Positions 42,324 through 50,954 of a DNA stretch of 64,000 bases are shown in pieces; the stretch's first letter is position 1; each line of letters begins with the position of its first letter. The notes below the pieces were generated by a model that saw only the letters and a program-made list of their open reading frames with translations, ran no database searches and was not told the origin of the DNA. The stretch is from Halorubrum alkaliphilum (GTDB lineage: Archaea; Halobacteriota; Halobacteria; Halobacteriales; Haloferacaceae): contig NZ_JAGGKQ010000009.1 of assembly GCF_017873815.1 (NCBI RefSeq), forward strand, positions 1 to 64,000, written 5' to 3'. The translations under genes and the position numbers were made by a program.

Positions 42324-45071
42324 ATGGCTACGGGGATCGTCGGGGAGTTCCTCGATCTCAAGGCGGAGACCGACGCGGACCTGCTCGCGATGCAGTGTGG
42401 CGACTTCTACGAGTTCTTCGCCGAGGACGCCGAGACCGTCGCCGACGAGCTCGATCTCAAGGTCTCGAAGAAGTCCTCGCACGGGTCGTCGTATCCGATG
42501 GCGGGCGTCCCGCTCTCGGAGCTGACGCCGTACCTGAAGTCGCTCGTCGAGCGCGGCTACCGCGTCGCCGTCGCCGACCAGTACGAGACCGACGACGGCG
42601 GCCACGCGCGGGAGGTGACCCGCGTCGTCACGCCCGGAACGCTCCTAGAGACGAGCGACGACGACGCCAGATATCTGGCGACGGTCGTTCGCGACGATGA
42701 TGACGGGGGAGGCGGCGCCCTCGGCTTCGACGGCCCCTACGGCGTCGCGTTCGCGGACGTCACTACAGGCCGGTTCCTCGTCACGGATATCGCCGACGGG
42801 AGCGACCTCCGGGCCGAGTTGTACCGGTTCGATCCCGCCGAAATACTCCCCGGTCCGGCGCTCCGCAACGACGACGACTTTCTAGCGACCGTCCGCGACG
42901 ACCTCTCCGGGTCCGTCTCCGTCTTCGACGCGGAGGCGTTCGCCCCCGGCCGGGCGGCTCACGCGGTCCGCGAGCGGTTCGGCAGCGAGACGGCAGACAG
43001 CGTCGGACTCGACTCCGAGCTGGCGACGCGGGCCGCGGGTGCTGCGCTCTCGTACGTCGACGAGACGGGCGCGGGCGTGCTCGCGTCGATGACGCGGCTC
43101 ACCGCCTACGAGAACACCGATCACGTCGACGTCGACGCGACGACCCAGCGGAACCTCGAACTCACGGAGACGATGCGCGGCGACACCGAGGGATCGCTGT
43201 TCGAGACGATCGATCACACCGTCACCGCCGCAGGCGGGCGACTCCTCCGCGAGTGGCTCACGCGCCCTCGACGCGACCGCGACGCGCTCGACCGCCGGCT
43301 CGACTCGGTCGAGGCGCTCGCCGGTGCGACGCTCGCGCGCGACCGACTCCGGGAGGTGCTGGGTGACGCGTACGACCTCGAACGGCTCGCCGCGCGAGCG
43401 ACGAGCGGGAGCGCGGGCGCACACGAACTCCTCTCCGTGCGGGACACGCTCGCGTTGCTGCCGGCGCTCGCCGATGCGATCGACGGGACGCCGCTCGCGG
43501 ACTCGCCGGTCGCGACGGCGCTTAGAGATGTCGACCGCGAGCGCGCTCGCGACCGCTACGACGAGCTCGCGGAGGCGCTCGCCGAGGACCCGCCGAAGAC
43601 GAAGACACAGGGCGGGCTGTTACAAAAGGGGTACGACGACGAGCTCGACGAGCTGATCTCCCGCCACGAGGAGGTGACCGAGTGGCTCGACGGGCTCGCC
43701 GACCGCGAGAAGCGGCGACACGGGCTCAGCCACGTCACCGTCGACCGCAACAAGACGGACGGCTACTACATCCAAGTCGGCAAGTCGGTCGCGGACGGGG
43801 TGCCCGAACACTACCGCGAGATCAAGACGCTGAAGAACTCGAAGCGGTTCGTCACTGACGAGTTGGAAGAGCGTGAGCGCGAAGTCATGCGGTTGGAGGA
43901 GGCTCGCGGCGAGCTGGAGTACGAGCTATTCGAGGCGCTCCGCGAGCGCGTCGCCGCGGACGCCGAGTTACTACAGGACGCCGGCAGAGCGCTCGCCGAG
44001 ATCGACGCGCTCGCCTCGCTGGCGACCCACGCCGCCGGTAACGACTGGACACGTCCGGAGCTGACGGACGAGCGCCGGCTCTCCGTCGACGCCGGGCGGC
44101 ATCCGGTCGTCGAGCGGACGACCGACTTCGTCCCGAACGACCTCGAACTCGACGCGGAGCGCGGCTTCCTGATCGTCACTGGCCCGAACATGAGCGGGAA
44201 GTCGACGTACATGCGGCAGGCAGCGCTAATCCAGCTGCTCGCGCAGGCCGGCTCGTTCGTCCCGGCGCGGGCGGCCACGGTCGGACTCGCCGACGGCATC
44301 TACACCCGGGTCGGGGCGCTCGACGAGCTGGCGCAGGGTCGGTCGACGTTCATGGTGGAGATGCAGGAGCTGTCGAACATCCTCCACTCGGCGACTGAGG
44401 ATTCCTTGGTCATCCTCGACGAGGTCGGCCGCGGCACCGCCACCTACGACGGCATCTCCATCGCGTGGGCCGCGACCGAGTACCTCCACAACGAGGTGCG
44501 CGCGCGGACGCTGTTTGCGACCCACTACCACGAGTTGACGACGCTGGCGGACCACCTCCCGCGGGTCGCGAACGTCCACGTCGCCGTCGACGAGCGCGAC
44601 GACGAGGTGACGTTCCTCCGAACGGTGCGCGAGGGCCCGACGAACCGCTCATACGGCGTCCACGTCGCGGATCTGGCGGGGGTCCCCGAGCCGGTCGTGG
44701 GGCGGGCGGACGAGGTGCTTGACCGGCTTCGCGAGGAGAAGGCAATCGAAGCGAAGGGGTCGGGTGGCGGAGGCGACGGTGGGACCACGCAGGCCGTCTT
44801 CGACCTCTCATCAGGGTCGTTCGAGAGCGGACGCGACGATCCCGACGGCACCGTATCAGACAGCGGAACCGGACGCCCGGCGCGAAACGGCGACCGCAAC
44901 GCGGAGGAGTCGCGTGCGGCCGCCGACGGAGCGCCCTCGGCGCGCTCGGAGGCCGCCCTCGACCCAACGGCTCGCGAGGTGATCGAGGCGGTGAACGATG
45001 TCGACCTCGCGGAGACGACCCCGGTCGACCTGCTCGCGCGTGTCCGAGAGTGGCAGGAGCAGTTGGAGTAG
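42324..45071 (+). CDS. mutS: DNA mismatch repair protein MutS
   Basis: 915 residues. The N-terminal mismatch-sensing domain carries MQCGDFYEFF, the Phe-x-Glu region (about 26-35) of MutS1. The ATPase has Walker A TGPNMSGKSTYMRQA at about 619-633, LVILDEVGRGTATYDGISIA (Walker B and following) and THYHELTTLA. A C-terminal Asp/Ser/Gly/Glu-rich extension of about 90 residues precedes the terminal helix-turn-helix dimerisation part (PTAREVIEAVNDVDLAETTP). GTTTTAGCC (42294-42302) is a suitable promoter. No mutL is adjacent. It recognises base mismatches. Confidence 0.96.
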   Translation: MATGIVGEFLDLKAETDADLLAMQCGDFYEFFAEDAETVADELDLKVSKKSSHGSSYPMAGVPLSELTPYLKSLVERGYRVAVADQYETDDGGHAREVTRVVTPGTLLETSDDDARYLATVVRDDDDGGGGALGFDGPYGVAFADVTTGRFLVTDIADGSDLRAELYRFDPAEILPGPALRNDDDFLATVRDDLSGSVSVFDAEAFAPGRAAHAVRERFGSETADSVGLDSELATRAAGAALSYVDETGAGVLASMTRLTAYENTDHVDVDATTQRNLELTETMRGDTEGSLFETIDHTVTAAGGRLLREWLTRPRRDRDALDRRLDSVEALAGATLARDRLREVLGDAYDLERLAARATSGSAGAHELLSVRDTLALLPALADAIDGTPLADSPVATALRDVDRERARDRYDELAEALAEDPPKTKTQGGLLQKGYDDELDELISRHEEVTEWLDGLADREKRRHGLSHVTVDRNKTDGYYIQVGKSVADGVPEHYREIKTLKNSKRFVTDELEEREREVMRLEEARGELEYELFEALRERVAADAELLQDAGRALAEIDALASLATHAAGNDWTRPELTDERRLSVDAGRHPVVERTTDFVPNDLELDAERGFLIVTGPNMSGKSTYMRQAALIQLLAQAGSFVPARAATVGLADGIYTRVGALDELAQGRSTFMVEMQELSNILHSATEDSLVILDEVGRGTATYDGISIAWAATEYLHNEVRARTLFATHYHELTTLADHLPRVANVHVAVDERDDEVTFLRTVREGPTNRSYGVHVADLAGVPEPVVGRADEVLDRLREEKAIEAKGSGGGGDGGTTQAVFDLSSGSFESGRDDPDGTVSDSGTGRPARNGDRNAEESRAAADGAPSARSEAALDPTAREVIEAVNDVDLAETTPVDLLARVREWQEQLE

Positions 45072-45134
45072 CGCCGGGCCGGATCGGTCGTGTCTGACGT
45101 AAGAACTAATGTGTGACCTCACCGTGTGTGTGTC

Positions 45135-45488
45135 ATGGGAATCATGACGAAGATCCTCGGCGGGGGCGGTAACCGGTCCGTCGATGATTACGTCGAACTC
45201 GATATGGACGACTTCGCCGACGCGAGCGCGGAGACGGGAATGCAGGTACACATCGCAGAGATCGGCGACCAGAGCGACGTCATCCCGATCAAAGACGCCG
45301 TCTACGACGGCGATTTCGTCATCGCCGACATCACGCGTCACTCCACCTCGGATCGCACGGTCGAACACATCATCGACGAGCTGCGTCAGGTGGCCGAGGA
45401 GGTCGACGGCGACATCGTCCAGAAGGGCGACGACCAGATCGTCTTAACTCCGACCGGCGTAACCGTCTCGCGGCAGAAACTCTCCTAG
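45135..45488 (+). CDS. sepF: Archaeal SepF, FtsZ membrane anchor
   Basis: 117 residues from the ATG at 45135. The N-terminal MGIMTKILGGGG is the amphipathic membrane-targeting helix, followed by VDDYVELDMDDFADASAETG and the SepF core (VHIAEIGDQSDVIPIKDAVY, DFVIADITRHS, RTVEHIIDELRQVAEEVDGD, QIVLTPTGVTVSR). In Haloferax volcanii and methanogens SepF links FtsZ (FtsZ2 in Haloferax) to the membrane at division. An upstream ATG/GTG at 45126 would spoil the helix. Single-gene unit. Confidence 0.93.
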   Translation: MGIMTKILGGGGNRSVDDYVELDMDDFADASAETGMQVHIAEIGDQSDVIPIKDAVYDGDFVIADITRHSTSDRTVEHIIDELRQVAEEVDGDIVQKGDDQIVLTPTGVTVSRQKLS

Positions 45489-45584
45489 TCGCACTCGACG
45501 ATCAACGCTCGACGGCGGACGACCCCGAAACGGTCGGATCGAGGGCTGAAACGGGTCGATGTCGTCTTCTCGGCCGAACCGTGT

Positions 45585-45592
45585 CATATATG
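45585..45592 (+). promoter_or_regulatory. TATA-like box of azf
   Basis: CATATATG lies centred about 30 bp before the ATG at 45619. Confidence 0.5.
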
Positions 45593-45618
45593 CCCTCCTC
45601 ACGCCCACGTTAGGGTGA

Positions 45619-46461
45619 ATGGACGAGCCGGTCCTCCTCACTGGCGCGGGCGGGCGGGTCGGTCAGGCTATCCTGAACGGTATCGGTGAGACGTACGACT
45701 GGCGGCTGCTCGACCGCGAGCCGTTGCCGGCCGCGAAAGTCCCAAACGGGGTGCCCGAGGCGGACCGTTACGTCGCCGACATCACCGACGAACACGCCGT
45801 CCGCGACGCGATGCGGGGCGTCGGCTCCGTGATCCACCTCGCCGGCGACCCGCGGAAGACCGCGCCGTGGGAGTCCGTGCTCCGGAACAACATCGACGGC
45901 ACGCAGGTCGTGATGCGTGTCGCCGCCGAGGAGGGAGTCGACAGGTTCGCGTTCGCATCCTCGAACCACGCCGTCGGCGGCTACGAGACCGAGGATCGGA
46001 CGCCGGACCTCTATCGGACCGACGACGACTACCGGCTCGACGGAACCGAGATCCCCCGCCCCGGCAACCTCTACGGCGTCTCGAAGGCGACCGGCGAGGC
46101 GCTCGGGCGGCTCTACCACGACGAACACGAGATGTCCGTCGTCTGCGTCCGGATCGGCAATCTCACCAAGGATCACCCGCCCCGCGAGTACGAGCGCGGG
46201 CAGGCGATGTGGCTCTCACACGGTGATTGTGCCCATCTGTTCGACCGGTGTCTGCGGGCCGACTACGGCTTCGAGATCGTCTACGGGATCTCGAACAACG
46301 ACCGACGCTACTACTCGATCGAGCGTGCTCGGGAAGTCCTCGGCTACGACCCGCAGGACAACTCCGCCGACTACACCTTCGAGGGCGAGCCGCGAGCCGA
46401 AACCGAGTCGGGAGCCGAAACCGAGCCGAGAGTCGAGGACCCGCCGACCGACGAGTCGTAG
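45619..46461 (+). CDS. azf: NAD-dependent glucose-6-phosphate dehydrogenase (Azf type), extended SDR
   Basis: 280 residues. The Rossmann motif is LLTGAGGRVGQAIL; further on are ADITDEHAVRDAMRGVGSVI, HLAGDPRKTAPWESVLRNNI, FAFASSNHAVGGYE and the catalytic YGVSKATGEAL (YxxxK). The extended SDR family includes Azf of Haloferax volcanii (HVO_0511), an unusual NAD+-dependent G6P dehydrogenase of the oxidative pentose phosphate pathway, and the sequence and nearby rpa/histone/deacetylase genes resemble that locus. Uronate dehydrogenases are the main alternative. An acidic C-terminal tail of about 30 residues is extra. Confidence 0.82.
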   Translation: MDEPVLLTGAGGRVGQAILNGIGETYDWRLLDREPLPAAKVPNGVPEADRYVADITDEHAVRDAMRGVGSVIHLAGDPRKTAPWESVLRNNIDGTQVVMRVAAEEGVDRFAFASSNHAVGGYETEDRTPDLYRTDDDYRLDGTEIPRPGNLYGVSKATGEALGRLYHDEHEMSVVCVRIGNLTKDHPPREYERGQAMWLSHGDCAHLFDRCLRADYGFEIVYGISNNDRRYYSIERAREVLGYDPQDNSADYTFEGEPRAETESGAETEPRVEDPPTDES

Positions 46462-46491
46462 CGCCACCAGTCCTCTCTTGTACACTCCATT

Positions 46492-47205
46492 TCACTCGAA
46501 CAGATCGTCGACATCCCGGCGTTTCCGCTCCGCACGTTCGACCCGATCGGCGAGTCTCGCGGCGATCTGCGGACGAGAATCCGGGTGCTGGAGAAAGCTA
46601 AACAAGAGCTCCGCGATCGTCGACCGGCCAGTTCCGTACTCCTCACGTGCGAGATCGGCCGCGGCCGACACGACCCCCTTCTCACCCGACGTGACCGTCT
46701 CGGCCACGACCGGTGCGGCGACCGTCGTCGCCGCCAGATCCAGATCGGCGAAGCCGACGACCCTCTCGTCGATCCGGATATCCGGCCGCCCTCGTCGCTC
46801 GACGGTTTCCGGGTCGGCCGCGAGCCGTCGGCACCATTCGCGGACAGGGTCGAGCGCGAGACCCCGGTACTGCGGTTCGATCGGCGTCAGATAGTCGACC
46901 GCGTTCTCCGCACAGCCGACCGCACCGGCCCAGTTCCGGTCGGTCGCGTGATGGGTCGCCGCCGCGGTCGCGATCAGTCCGTGGAGGAGTCGCTCGTCGT
47001 CTCCGTACTCACCGGCGTCGACGGCACCGTTCGCGTCGAGCGGGAGCCACGCGGCCTCCCACGGGTCGTGGGCGGCGAGGACGAACCCCTCGTTGAACAG
47101 AGCCGAGCCCGCATGGAGCGCCACGGCGACATCGGTGGGCGCTCCGAGTGCCTCCCGGTTCTCGGAAAGGTCGTAGTCGCCGCGATCGTCGTCGTTATCC
47201 GGCAT
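46492..47205 (-). CDS. DUF309-like protein
   Basis: 237 residues from the ATG at 47205. The first half has ALHAGSALFNEGFVLAAHDP, WEAAWL, RLLHGLIATAAATHHATDRN and WAGAVGCAENAVDYL, the helical signature of DUF309 (a heart of HxxWE and LQGLIQ-like patterns). The second half is a helical extension ending ERKRRDVDDLFE. DUF309 proteins are small helical proteins of unknown function. Promoter TTATGTA on the minus strand (47228-47234) lies about 26 bp upstream. It is convergent with azf, 30 bp apart. Confidence 0.8.
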   Translation of the reverse strand: MPDNDDDRGDYDLSENREALGAPTDVAVALHAGSALFNEGFVLAAHDPWEAAWLPLDANGAVDAGEYGDDERLLHGLIATAAATHHATDRNWAGAVGCAENAVDYLTPIEPQYRGLALDPVREWCRRLAADPETVERRGRPDIRIDERVVGFADLDLAATTVAAPVVAETVTSGEKGVVSAAADLAREEYGTGRSTIAELLFSFLQHPDSRPQIAARLADRVERAERKRRDVDDLFE

Positions 47206-47302
47206 GTCGTTCCGTCGATGACGGCGATACATAAGCGGTGAGGACCGCGGCGCTCGAACCCGAACGGACGAGACCGTCGAAGGGTCGATGCGTCAGCGGT
47301 GG

Positions 47303-47587
47303 CTATCGGGACGGTCCGCCCGTCTCTATCGGCTGTGCTTCGTGGATCCCGACGATCCCGGTGAGATCCGCGATCTCCGCGTCCGGTGTGAGCCGGATCG
47401 ATGCCTCGGCCTCCACGGTGAGGTCGTTGAGGCGGGGTTGGAGTCCGACGACGTCGATGTCGAGGATCTCGATGTCGTCGTGGCGCGCGAGTCTGGATCG
47501 GACGCCGGCGTGGAGATCGCCCGCGGCGTCGCGGGGGATTTCAAGCCGGAGCGTGACGTCGGTCGCGCGGCAGTGTGTTGCTGCCAT
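47303..47587 (-). CDS. Small acidic protein starting at the tRNA-like relic
   Basis: 94 residues from the ATG at 47587. GC at third codon positions is very high and the sequence is regular (DVTLRLEIPRDAAGDLHAGV, then IEILDIDVVGLQPRLNDLTV, EAEASIRLTPD), so it is probably a real gene with a beta-alpha-beta small domain. No family recognised. Its ATG is 3 bp downstream of a tRNA-like sequence, and no TATA-like box is evident 25-30 bp upstream, since the tRNA-like element sits there. Transcription may begin farther upstream. Confidence 0.6.
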   Translation of the reverse strand: MAATHCRATDVTLRLEIPRDAAGDLHAGVRSRLARHDDIEILDIDVVGLQPRLNDLTVEAEASIRLTPDAEIADLTGIVGIHEAQPIETGGPSR

Positions 47588-47590
47588 ACG

Positions 47591-47646
47591 GGCCCGGGAG
47601 GGAGTCGATTCCTCACCCGAGGCTCTGCCGCTTGAGCTACCGGGCC
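47591..47646 (-). pseudogene. tRNA-like relic lacking an anticodon arm
   Basis: Read on the minus strand: 7-bp acceptor halves GGCCCGG and CCGGGCC pair perfectly, TA at 8-9, and a D arm GCTC-AAGCGGCA-GAGC. Only about 7 nt then separate the D arm from a degenerate T arm (GAGGA-ATCGACT-CCCTC). A normal anticodon arm of 17 nt and the variable loop are missing. An alternative small hairpin CCTC-GGGT-GAGG can form instead. It is therefore a tRNA pseudogene or tRNA-like structured leader. Confidence 0.6.
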
Positions 47647-47717
47647 TGTGACGGACTCGGGGGAGAGAAAGGCGTGACCGCTCCGACGGGCGACCCTTCC
47701 GCCCCCACGTCCGGGGG

Positions 47718-47825
47718 TTACGCGTTGAGGGTGTCGGAGCGATCGACGACCGGCTCGAGCACCCGATCCCCGAGGTTCCGCCAACGAGCGAGCGTCGGGG
47801 TGGGGATGGAGTTCGGGTCGGTCAT
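47718..47825 (-). CDS. Possible 35-residue ORF upstream of the tRNA-like relic
   Basis: ATG at 47825, TAA at 47718-47720. The peptide starts MTDPNSIPTPTLARWRNLGD and ends SDTLNA. The reading frame is GC-rich at third positions. No TATA box at the usual distance is visible; a TTAAG word near 47885 is about 60 bp away. A hairpin lies just upstream. Low confidence that it is translated. Confidence 0.25.
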   Translation of the reverse strand: MTDPNSIPTPTLARWRNLGDRVLEPVVDRSDTLNA

Positions 47826-47835
47826 CGGTCGGTGT

Positions 47836-47854
47836 CCGGCGGGTGTCCCGCCGG
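47836..47854. terminator. GC-rich 8-bp stem-loop
   Basis: CCGGCGGG-TGT-CCCGCCGG is a perfect stem with a 3-nt loop. There is no T tract, so a role as terminator is a guess; it may be a structural or protein-binding site. The 463-bp region between 47588 and 48049 otherwise holds only the elements listed here. Confidence 0.3.
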
Positions 47855-48049
47855 GACGTGTTCTACGACATTCGTGTATCCGACTTAATCATTCCCCGGT
47901 TATGCGTGACAATGTCATGGGCCGGTCGTCGCGGTCGTCATCGCGTCGCTCGACCCGGTCCGGTCAGTAGGTTTATGAAGCTCTCGCCGACAGATACCGT
48001 CGATGACGCGCCCTCCACTGACCACCGACGGGATTCGCAACGAGGAACG

Positions 48050-48874
48050 ATGCCGCTAGGCGGACTCCTCCTCGCGGCGATAGTCGCGGCGTTCGGGCTC
48101 CTCCTCATCCGACGGGCTCGGAACACTCGCCATCGAGCACGGACCGCGACCGAGCTCGCGACACACGCCGAGCGGCTCGACGACGACGGGGTCGGGACAA
48201 CGGTCCGCGGACCGGTCTCGGTGACGGCCCCGGGGCTTCCCGACCGGACGCCGCCCGCGCAGGCAGACACGACCGACGGCGACCCGGCGCTGTGGGCGTG
48301 GCGCGTCCGCGAGAAGCGATCGAAGAACCGGGGCGGATCGACGTGGCGTACCACGGAGAGCGGGCTGGCGGCCGGAGCGTTCTCGATCGCACAGGACTGG
48401 AACGAGGTCCACGTGGACGCCGACGCGCTCACGGACGAGGGGACCGGCCTCCTGCGAAGCGAGTCGGACCCGTTCGAGGCATCGAACCTGTATCTCGGGG
48501 ACCCGGCGTTCGACGTTCGGCTCGGCGATCTCGACCCGATCAACGCCCGCCTCGAACGGTGGGGACTGATCGGCGAGGACGGGATCTTGAGCGGCTTCGA
48601 GGTCACTCTTAGTAGCGGCCGGCGGACGATGACGCCGGACCGCTACCAGGCGACCGTCGTCCGCGACGGCGACGAACTGCTCGTGCGCGGCGAGCTCGAC
48701 GAGACGGGGGACGACCTGGTGCTCCGCGGAACCGAGGACGTCCCGATGCTCGCCGCCGTCGGCGACCTCGAGGAGCGTGCCGATCGGCTCCACCGGGTAG
48801 CACGCCGAACCGCGATCACCGGGATCGCGATCGTCGGGTTCGCGGTCCTGCTTGGCGGACTCACCGTTCTGTAG
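48050..48874 (+). CDS. Membrane protein with GIDE-like domain
   Basis: 274 residues from the ATG at 48050 (MPLGGLLLAAIVAAFGLLLI); in-frame ATG at 47975 would add 25 residues. One N-terminal and one C-terminal helix (ITGIAIVGFAVLLGGLTVL) flank a domain with ALWAWRVREKRSKNRGGSTW, FSIAQDWNEVHVDADAL and VTLSSGRRTMTPDRYQATVV. This resembles the GIDE domain of the MUL1/MAPL family of membrane proteins. The TATA-like TTTATGAAG at 47972-47980 could give a transcript starting near 48001, which would begin with a different short ORF (48003-48059). Function unknown in archaea. Confidence 0.65.
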   Translation: MPLGGLLLAAIVAAFGLLLIRRARNTRHRARTATELATHAERLDDDGVGTTVRGPVSVTAPGLPDRTPPAQADTTDGDPALWAWRVREKRSKNRGGSTWRTTESGLAAGAFSIAQDWNEVHVDADALTDEGTGLLRSESDPFEASNLYLGDPAFDVRLGDLDPINARLERWGLIGEDGILSGFEVTLSSGRRTMTPDRYQATVVRDGDELLVRGELDETGDDLVLRGTEDVPMLAAVGDLEERADRLHRVARRTAITGIAIVGFAVLLGGLTVL

Positions 48875-48937
48875 TCGATCGTTCGAGATCGCCGACGGCG
48901 ACGAGATCGTGTTTAAAAGCTGTGAGCGGCGGCGACG

Positions 48938-49095
48938 ATCGTTTATAAGTGAGCGAAGCCGTGGCGTCACCGCCAGCGACAGGGCGAGAGCGGAGCTCTC
49001 GCTAGCAACCGGCGGCAAAGCCGCCGGTGACGAGGCTGGGGCGGCGTGAGGTGCGGTGCGGTTGCGGTCGGGCGGGCTTTGGAGGTGCTCACCGT
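48938..49095. repeat. Hairpin-rich intergenic segment, possible dispersed repeat
   Basis: After a TATA-like GTTTATAAG (48938-48946) come two perfect stem-loops: GCGAGAGC-GGA-GCTCTCGC (48984-49002) and ACCGGCGGC-AAA-GCCGCCGGT (49008-49028), followed by GAGGCTGGGGCGGCGTGAGG and a GGTGCGGTGCGGTTGCGG tract. I recall very similar sequence recurring between genes in Halorubrum-type genomes, but cannot confirm this here. No gene is visible from 48875 to 49290. Confidence 0.4.
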
Positions 49096-49290
49096 CGTTC
49101 CACACTCAGCTACTTATAAACGAACGACCAGCGTCGTGAACGCGTCACCACGGCGTTGATCACTTATACGCTCATGTGTAGATGATTGTTGATGGTCTGC
49201 CTTCTTGCGGTTTGACGGATTTGTCTTCGGTTCAAGAATCATCTCATAAACCGATCTTCGTGGGGTTTAGCACTCACTTCGAGTTCGACT

Positions 49291-49300
49291 GAGCTGTATC
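49291..49300. repeat. Target-site duplication, left copy
   Basis: GAGCTGTATC is identical to the right copy at 50955-50964. The pair directly abuts the inverted repeats of the IS element. Confidence 0.85.
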
Positions 49301-50954
49301 CATCTGTTGTAGTTTAGCGGCGCGTCAAGGCGGTGTTTATGCGGATAGTTGAGCGAGACGGTGTTGAGTCGAATCGCTGATGAAGCGTGATCGGGGAACT
49401 GAACGGATGTTCTTCTGTCTCGGATGATGAGATCTGTGGCACTCTCTGAAGGCGGCGCACTCACTCCGGTGAGTGCGTCGCCGATCCAGAGCTGTCGCTA
49501 CTACTTACGTCTGGGCTGACCGCCTTGTCAGGCGAGTTTCTACCAGAACTCGCCTGACTCAACCTGCTCACGTAATCTTGGTCGATGTGGATTTGGATCC
49601 CGTGACGACCACAACAGCAATTCGTCGAGATTTGGCAGTTCATACCCGAGATCCAGCATCAGGTACAGCTGGACCAAGTGTGCGTGACGTTCGAGCGCGT
49701 GAGAACACCGACGACGTGGGAGACGCGTCGACGACGCGGTCGCGTCGTCGTCGCTCCCCTGCCGCTTTGCGTCTAATTTGCGGAGTTCATCCACAATAAC
49801 GCGGCTCATCAGCAGCGAGAGCGCCGCTACGATGATCAGCGCTTCGATGATGTAGGGATCCGTCGTATTGATCTCATCAAGACCGAAGCGCGATTTGAGT
49901 TCCTTGAACAGCAGCTCAATCTCCCAGCGCGCCCGATAGAGCTGTGCGATATCGGGCGCGTGGTAGTTGTCTCTGGCAAGATTCGTTAGGTAGAGATGGT
50001 ACTCATTGCTGTCCTCGTTGAGCACACCGACAAGTCGGAACGTTCGGGTCGTGCTGACGCCCGACCCTCGCTTGCGGTCGAATGAGAGGGTGATCCGAGC
50101 GTCGATCTCCTGTCGCTGCAGGTCGTCGAGGACGTCCTGCAGCGACTCGCCTTCGAGTGGAATACTGTTTCCCCGCCATGTGCGAAGCTCTTCGACGATC
50201 TCGAAGTTCGCATCATCTTTGACACGTGAGACGAACCAGCCGTCGTTTTGGTCGATACGGTCGAACAACCAGAAGTCGTAGAAGCCGAGATCGAGTAAGA
50301 CGAGTGCGCCAGCTACCCACTCGCCGGTGGGTAGCTGGCTCCGTTCCTGCGTTTTGGCGTCAGTCGTTTGAAAACGCGTAGGAAGTCCGGTTGAGAGTGA
50401 TTCTGTGAGGTGGAGCTTCACGCCAGCTTGATCTTCGCCAGTCGCTGCGTAGACGTCTGTAGCGTCTTGGTAGAGTGAGACGATAGAGGCGTCAACAATA
50501 AGGACGTCTCGAAAGCGTTCGAGACGTCCGCTGAGGTCGGTTTGTCCCGGTTCGAGATTCTCGATGGCGTCATCGAGAATCTCTCGCAGGAGTGCAACGA
50601 ACGCGGGTGAAAACCAGCCGTGGAAGGTTGGATAAGCAAGTTCGTCACAGTCAGCCATTTCGACGAAGCGTTCGAGAAATGTCTGAATAGAGCGATCCGA
50701 TCCAGCAGCGAAACCCAGTGAGAGGGTGTAGAACAACGCAACAGTGTCGAACTTGCGCTCTCGTTGGACGAGATTCGTTGCGCGAGCGCGCTCGCGCAAC
50801 TCATCAGAGGGAAACGCTCTTTTGATCCGGTCGACAATCACTGAATCCGGTGGTTGGTAACTCACAGTAGCCACCGGGTTTCTCTGACAGGTAGTCCCAA
50901 CGATATTCAGATCAGGAGACTGCGCTGGCGTGAGGCGTTAAACTACAACGGATG
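49301..50954 (-). mobile_element. IS4-family insertion sequence, ISH8-like group
   Basis: About 1654 bp bounded by imperfect terminal inverted repeats: left CATCTGTTGTAGTTTAGCGG, right (minus strand) CATCCGTTGTAGTTTAACGC, each continued by a less conserved run. Flanks are identical 10-bp GAGCTGTATC copies. One transposase gene on the minus strand, 239 bp of non-coding sequence behind it and 80 bp before it. The element is longer than the roughly 1.4 kb I recall for ISH8 itself, so it is probably another member of the group. Intact ORF, matched IRs and target duplication suggest recent, possibly still active insertion. Confidence 0.85.
49540..50874 (-). CDS. IS4-family transposase (ISH8-like)
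   Basis: 444 residues, intact. DDE-type motifs: the first Asp in RDVLIVDASIVSLYQDATD, the second in LVLLDLGFYDFWLFDRI, and the YREK-like region YRARWEIELLFKELKSRFGL with the third acidic residue. N-terminal FDTVALFYTLSLGFAAGSDR and CDELAYPTFHGWF are typical of the ISH8 subgroup. It catalyses cut-and-paste transposition of its own element. Codon use is somewhat less GC-rich than in neighbours, consistent with mobile origin. Confidence 0.95.
   Translation of the reverse strand: MATVSYQPPDSVIVDRIKRAFPSDELRERARATNLVQRERKFDTVALFYTLSLGFAAGSDRSIQTFLERFVEMADCDELAYPTFHGWFSPAFVALLREILDDAIENLEPGQTDLSGRLERFRDVLIVDASIVSLYQDATDVYAATGEDQAGVKLHLTESLSTGLPTRFQTTDAKTQERSQLPTGEWVAGALVLLDLGFYDFWLFDRIDQNDGWFVSRVKDDANFEIVEELRTWRGNSIPLEGESLQDVLDDLQRQEIDARITLSFDRKRGSGVSTTRTFRLVGVLNEDSNEYHLYLTNLARDNYHAPDIAQLYRARWEIELLFKELKSRFGLDEINTTDPYIIEALIIVAALSLLMSRVIVDELRKLDAKRQGSDDDATASSTRLPRRRCSHALERHAHLVQLYLMLDLGYELPNLDELLLWSSRDPNPHRPRLREQVESGEFW

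Noticed and set aside
47647-47717. A complete tRNA extending beyond the relic
   Set aside because: Acceptor halves pair only within 47591-47646 and no anticodon stem can be found on either side.
48852-49049. Plus-strand ORF of 65 codons after the GIDE-like gene
   Set aside because: It runs through the two perfect hairpins and has no coding bias; better explained as repeat.
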